Positions 62,608-64,000 of a stretch of DNA of 64,000 bases are shown piece after piece; the first letter of the stretch is position 1, and the number at the start of each line of letters is the position of its first letter. Location of the stretch: contig JAIOPQ010000012.1 in the NCBI GenBank assembly GCA_021413825.1, forward strand, positions 1 to 64,000, given 5' to 3'. Position numbers and translations under genes: made by a program. The notes below the pieces were generated by a model that was not told where the DNA came from, ran no database searches, and saw only the letters and a list, made by a program, of their open reading frames with translations. The stretch is from Spirochaetia bacterium (lineage in GTDB: Bacteria; Spirochaetota; Leptospiria; Leptospirales; Leptonemataceae).

Positions 62608-62760
62608 AGTAATCCTCCGCATTGATAGACGGAGACGCACGGACCTCGGGCCGGAATTATCGCGCGCTACGCGAAAAAAATTACATTCGATGCAAAAGTT
62701 TACAGCGAATAAAATAAATTTTGGAATGCTAAAACGTGAACAAAGCCAAGCGGCCGTACG

Positions 62761-64000
62761 TCAGATTGTCGCCAAAACTTCTTCAGTTCGTTTCTTTCTA
62801 CGGGCGTTTCTTTCCGCGTCTGTTTCAAGATGAATTTCTTCATCCGGTTTTACTCGGAAGAGTGGTTGGCCTTTCCTGACAACCGTACCTGAGCCTTTCA
62901 CTAGGATATCTTCAACGGTTCCGGCAAACTCCGCATAAATTTTATTGAACATCTTCATAACTTCGATGATGTAGATCGGATCACCTTTCTGGAAATGCTG
63001 ACCTGCGCTGAGGAACTGCGGGCTTGTGGGTGCTTCCTGCGCATAGAACATGCCGCCAGTCACAGCTACAATTTGATCCGCTGCGGCTTTTGGTGGTGGA
63101 GCAAGAGCGCGCATCAGTTGTTTCTGGCTTTCCGCAGTATGGAAGATATCCGGCGCAGTCGGTTGCAAATGGTCGTCCACTCCGAATTCCAGCACACGTG
63201 AGCGGACGCCAAGCTGAACTACCAGACTCAGTAATTCAAGCCCGGCGCTCCAGCCTACGTAGGCGGAGGCTGTCTTCTCATATAGATCCGCGCTGCGACG
63301 CCCAAGGGCCTGCGCAGTTGTGGACGATGCATTCATTGAACGCAAATCAGAATCGACAGTCAGGAATTTACGGTACTCATTATGCTCCGATCTGAGAAGG
63401 CTGTCTTTGAAAGAGGCTTCAGCTTCAAGTCCGACTGCTTTCTCTAACTCAGTAGCAAATGCACAACCGCGGAGCAGCAATTCATGATCGTGATCCCAGA
63501 TCACATGCGACGGAGGTGCGTTGTCTCGTTTATCCAAACGCAAGTACTGGTAAAGGTCGCGTAACACAAAGATTGGATTGCGTAACCAGAGAACCTTGCC
63601 CCCTTCAACCACAAACGACCTGTGATGATTGAGCATAAGCCATCCCATGCAAAGGTGCGGATGAAGCATCAATTGTTCGATTGCGCGTGGAACCAGTGTC
63701 AGCTTCTGGGCAACCACGACATCTCCCGGTTTGCCAAAGGATGCCGCATAACGTTTCCGGATTATTGAAAACGCTGAATCAACATCGACGTTTTCAATTT
63801 CCTTTACTAGAGCTCCTACGCCTGCAAGATAAGGAAGGACGAACTTTGTGTCTGGCTTGAGCATTGGATGCAGCCCCAGGCAGAAATTCAGAATACCATA
63901 GTGAAAATCGCGGTTAGTGTTCAGGTCAGAACCACGCAACTCCATGCGACGCAGAATGTCAGCCAGGCGATCCAGGTTCTCACGTCTGCTCTCGCCGTAG
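62761..64000 (-). CDS. C-terminal part of a biotin-dependent acyl-CoA carboxylase (cut by window edge)
   Basis: The frame is open to the window end at 64000; the Met at 63945 is internal. The last ~100 residues are a biotinyl domain with attachment lysine in EVMKMF (GDPIYIIEVMKMFNKIYAEF). Before that lies a helical region without a clear carboxyltransferase signature, so it may be a linker domain of a single-chain carboxylase. The rest is missing, so the substrate cannot be stated. Confidence 0.8.
   Translation of the reverse strand, partial: YGESRRENLDRLADILRRMELRGSDLNTNRDFHYGILNFCLGLHPMLKPDTKFVLPYLAGVGALVKEIENVDVDSAFSIIRKRYAASFGKPGDVVVAQKLTLVPRAIEQLMLHPHLCMGWLMLNHHRSFVVEGGKVLWLRNPIFVLRDLYQYLRLDKRDNAPPSHVIWDHDHELLLRGCAFATELEKAVGLEAEASFKDSLLRSEHNEYRKFLTVDSDLRSMNASSTTAQALGRRSADLYEKTASAYVGWSAGLELLSLVVQLGVRSRVLEFGVDDHLQPTAPDIFHTAESQKQLMRALAPPPKAAADQIVAVTGGMFYAQEAPTSPQFLSAGQHFQKGDPIYIIEVMKMFNKIYAEFAGTVEDILVKGSGTVVRKGQPLFRVKPDEEIHLETDAERNARRKKRTEEVLATI

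Overview
The window looks like chromosomal DNA of a spirochaete, most likely of the Leptospira/Leptonema/Turneriella group. The reasons are spirochaete-type lipoproteins with relaxed lipoboxes, a LysM lipoprotein resembling leptospiral LipL71/LruA, a membrane-embedded AraC regulator, a Cys-rich small lipoprotein and Gram-negative envelope genes (TonB-like protein, LolA-like protein, beta-barrel). This is judged from protein character only; no search was run. Almost all of the window is coding, with many 1-4 nt stop/start overlaps. The only RNA gene seen is a tRNA-Arg(CCG). No CRISPR array, rRNA, transposase or integrase was seen.

Layout. 0-17 kb: envelope and housekeeping genes (M23 peptidase, CPBP protease, TonB-like protein, RluA-type pseudouridine synthase, acyl-CoA dehydrogenase, CNNM/CBS protein, methionine aminopeptidase, tRNA-Arg, an ECF sigma factor with a monooxygenase-fold partner, a TPR/tgt/STAS/LysM run) and an LtaS-type sulfatase gene broken by a frame disruption. 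17-25.4 kb: leuS, ligA, a Fur-family regulator, thiL and a NamZ-like (DUF1343) lipoprotein.

25.4-40.3 kb is the most unusual part. A 14.8 kb block is bounded by two direct copies of a 59-bp sequence (56 of 59 identical). It holds two divergent operons. Leftward: an MMPL/RND exporter, a PilZ + HMG-CoA-reductase + APH-kinase fusion, and a class III adenylate cyclase. Rightward: an OleC-like AMP-forming ligase, an outer-membrane beta-barrel interrupted by one in-frame TAG, an MFS transporter, a LolA-like periplasmic protein, a formyltransferase-fold enzyme, a BtaA-like (DUF3419) aminocarboxypropyl transferase and a fatty-acid desaturase. Together they read as a horizontally movable pathway that makes and exports a modified, possibly amino-acid-containing lipid, with possible c-di-GMP and cAMP inputs. 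The pathway assignment is inference.

40-64 kb: a 7TM/PAS/ATPase sensor, a sterol-desaturase-type hydroxylase, an AraC regulator, a compact cytochrome c maturation operon (ccmE-ccmF-ccmH-two accessory genes-ccmA) whose CcmE has Cys in place of the haem-binding His, a flavin oxidoreductase with a rubredoxin-like insertion coupled to a CapA-type protein, an EVE-domain protein, a leaderless-looking XRE regulator, and a lysine-tail/TM/LysM protein. A 16-bp motif (GGATTATGTCNCATTA) recurs around these last genes and upstream of a BtuF-like gene. The window ends with an M20 peptidase, a VWA lipoprotein and the 3' part of a large biotin-dependent carboxylase.
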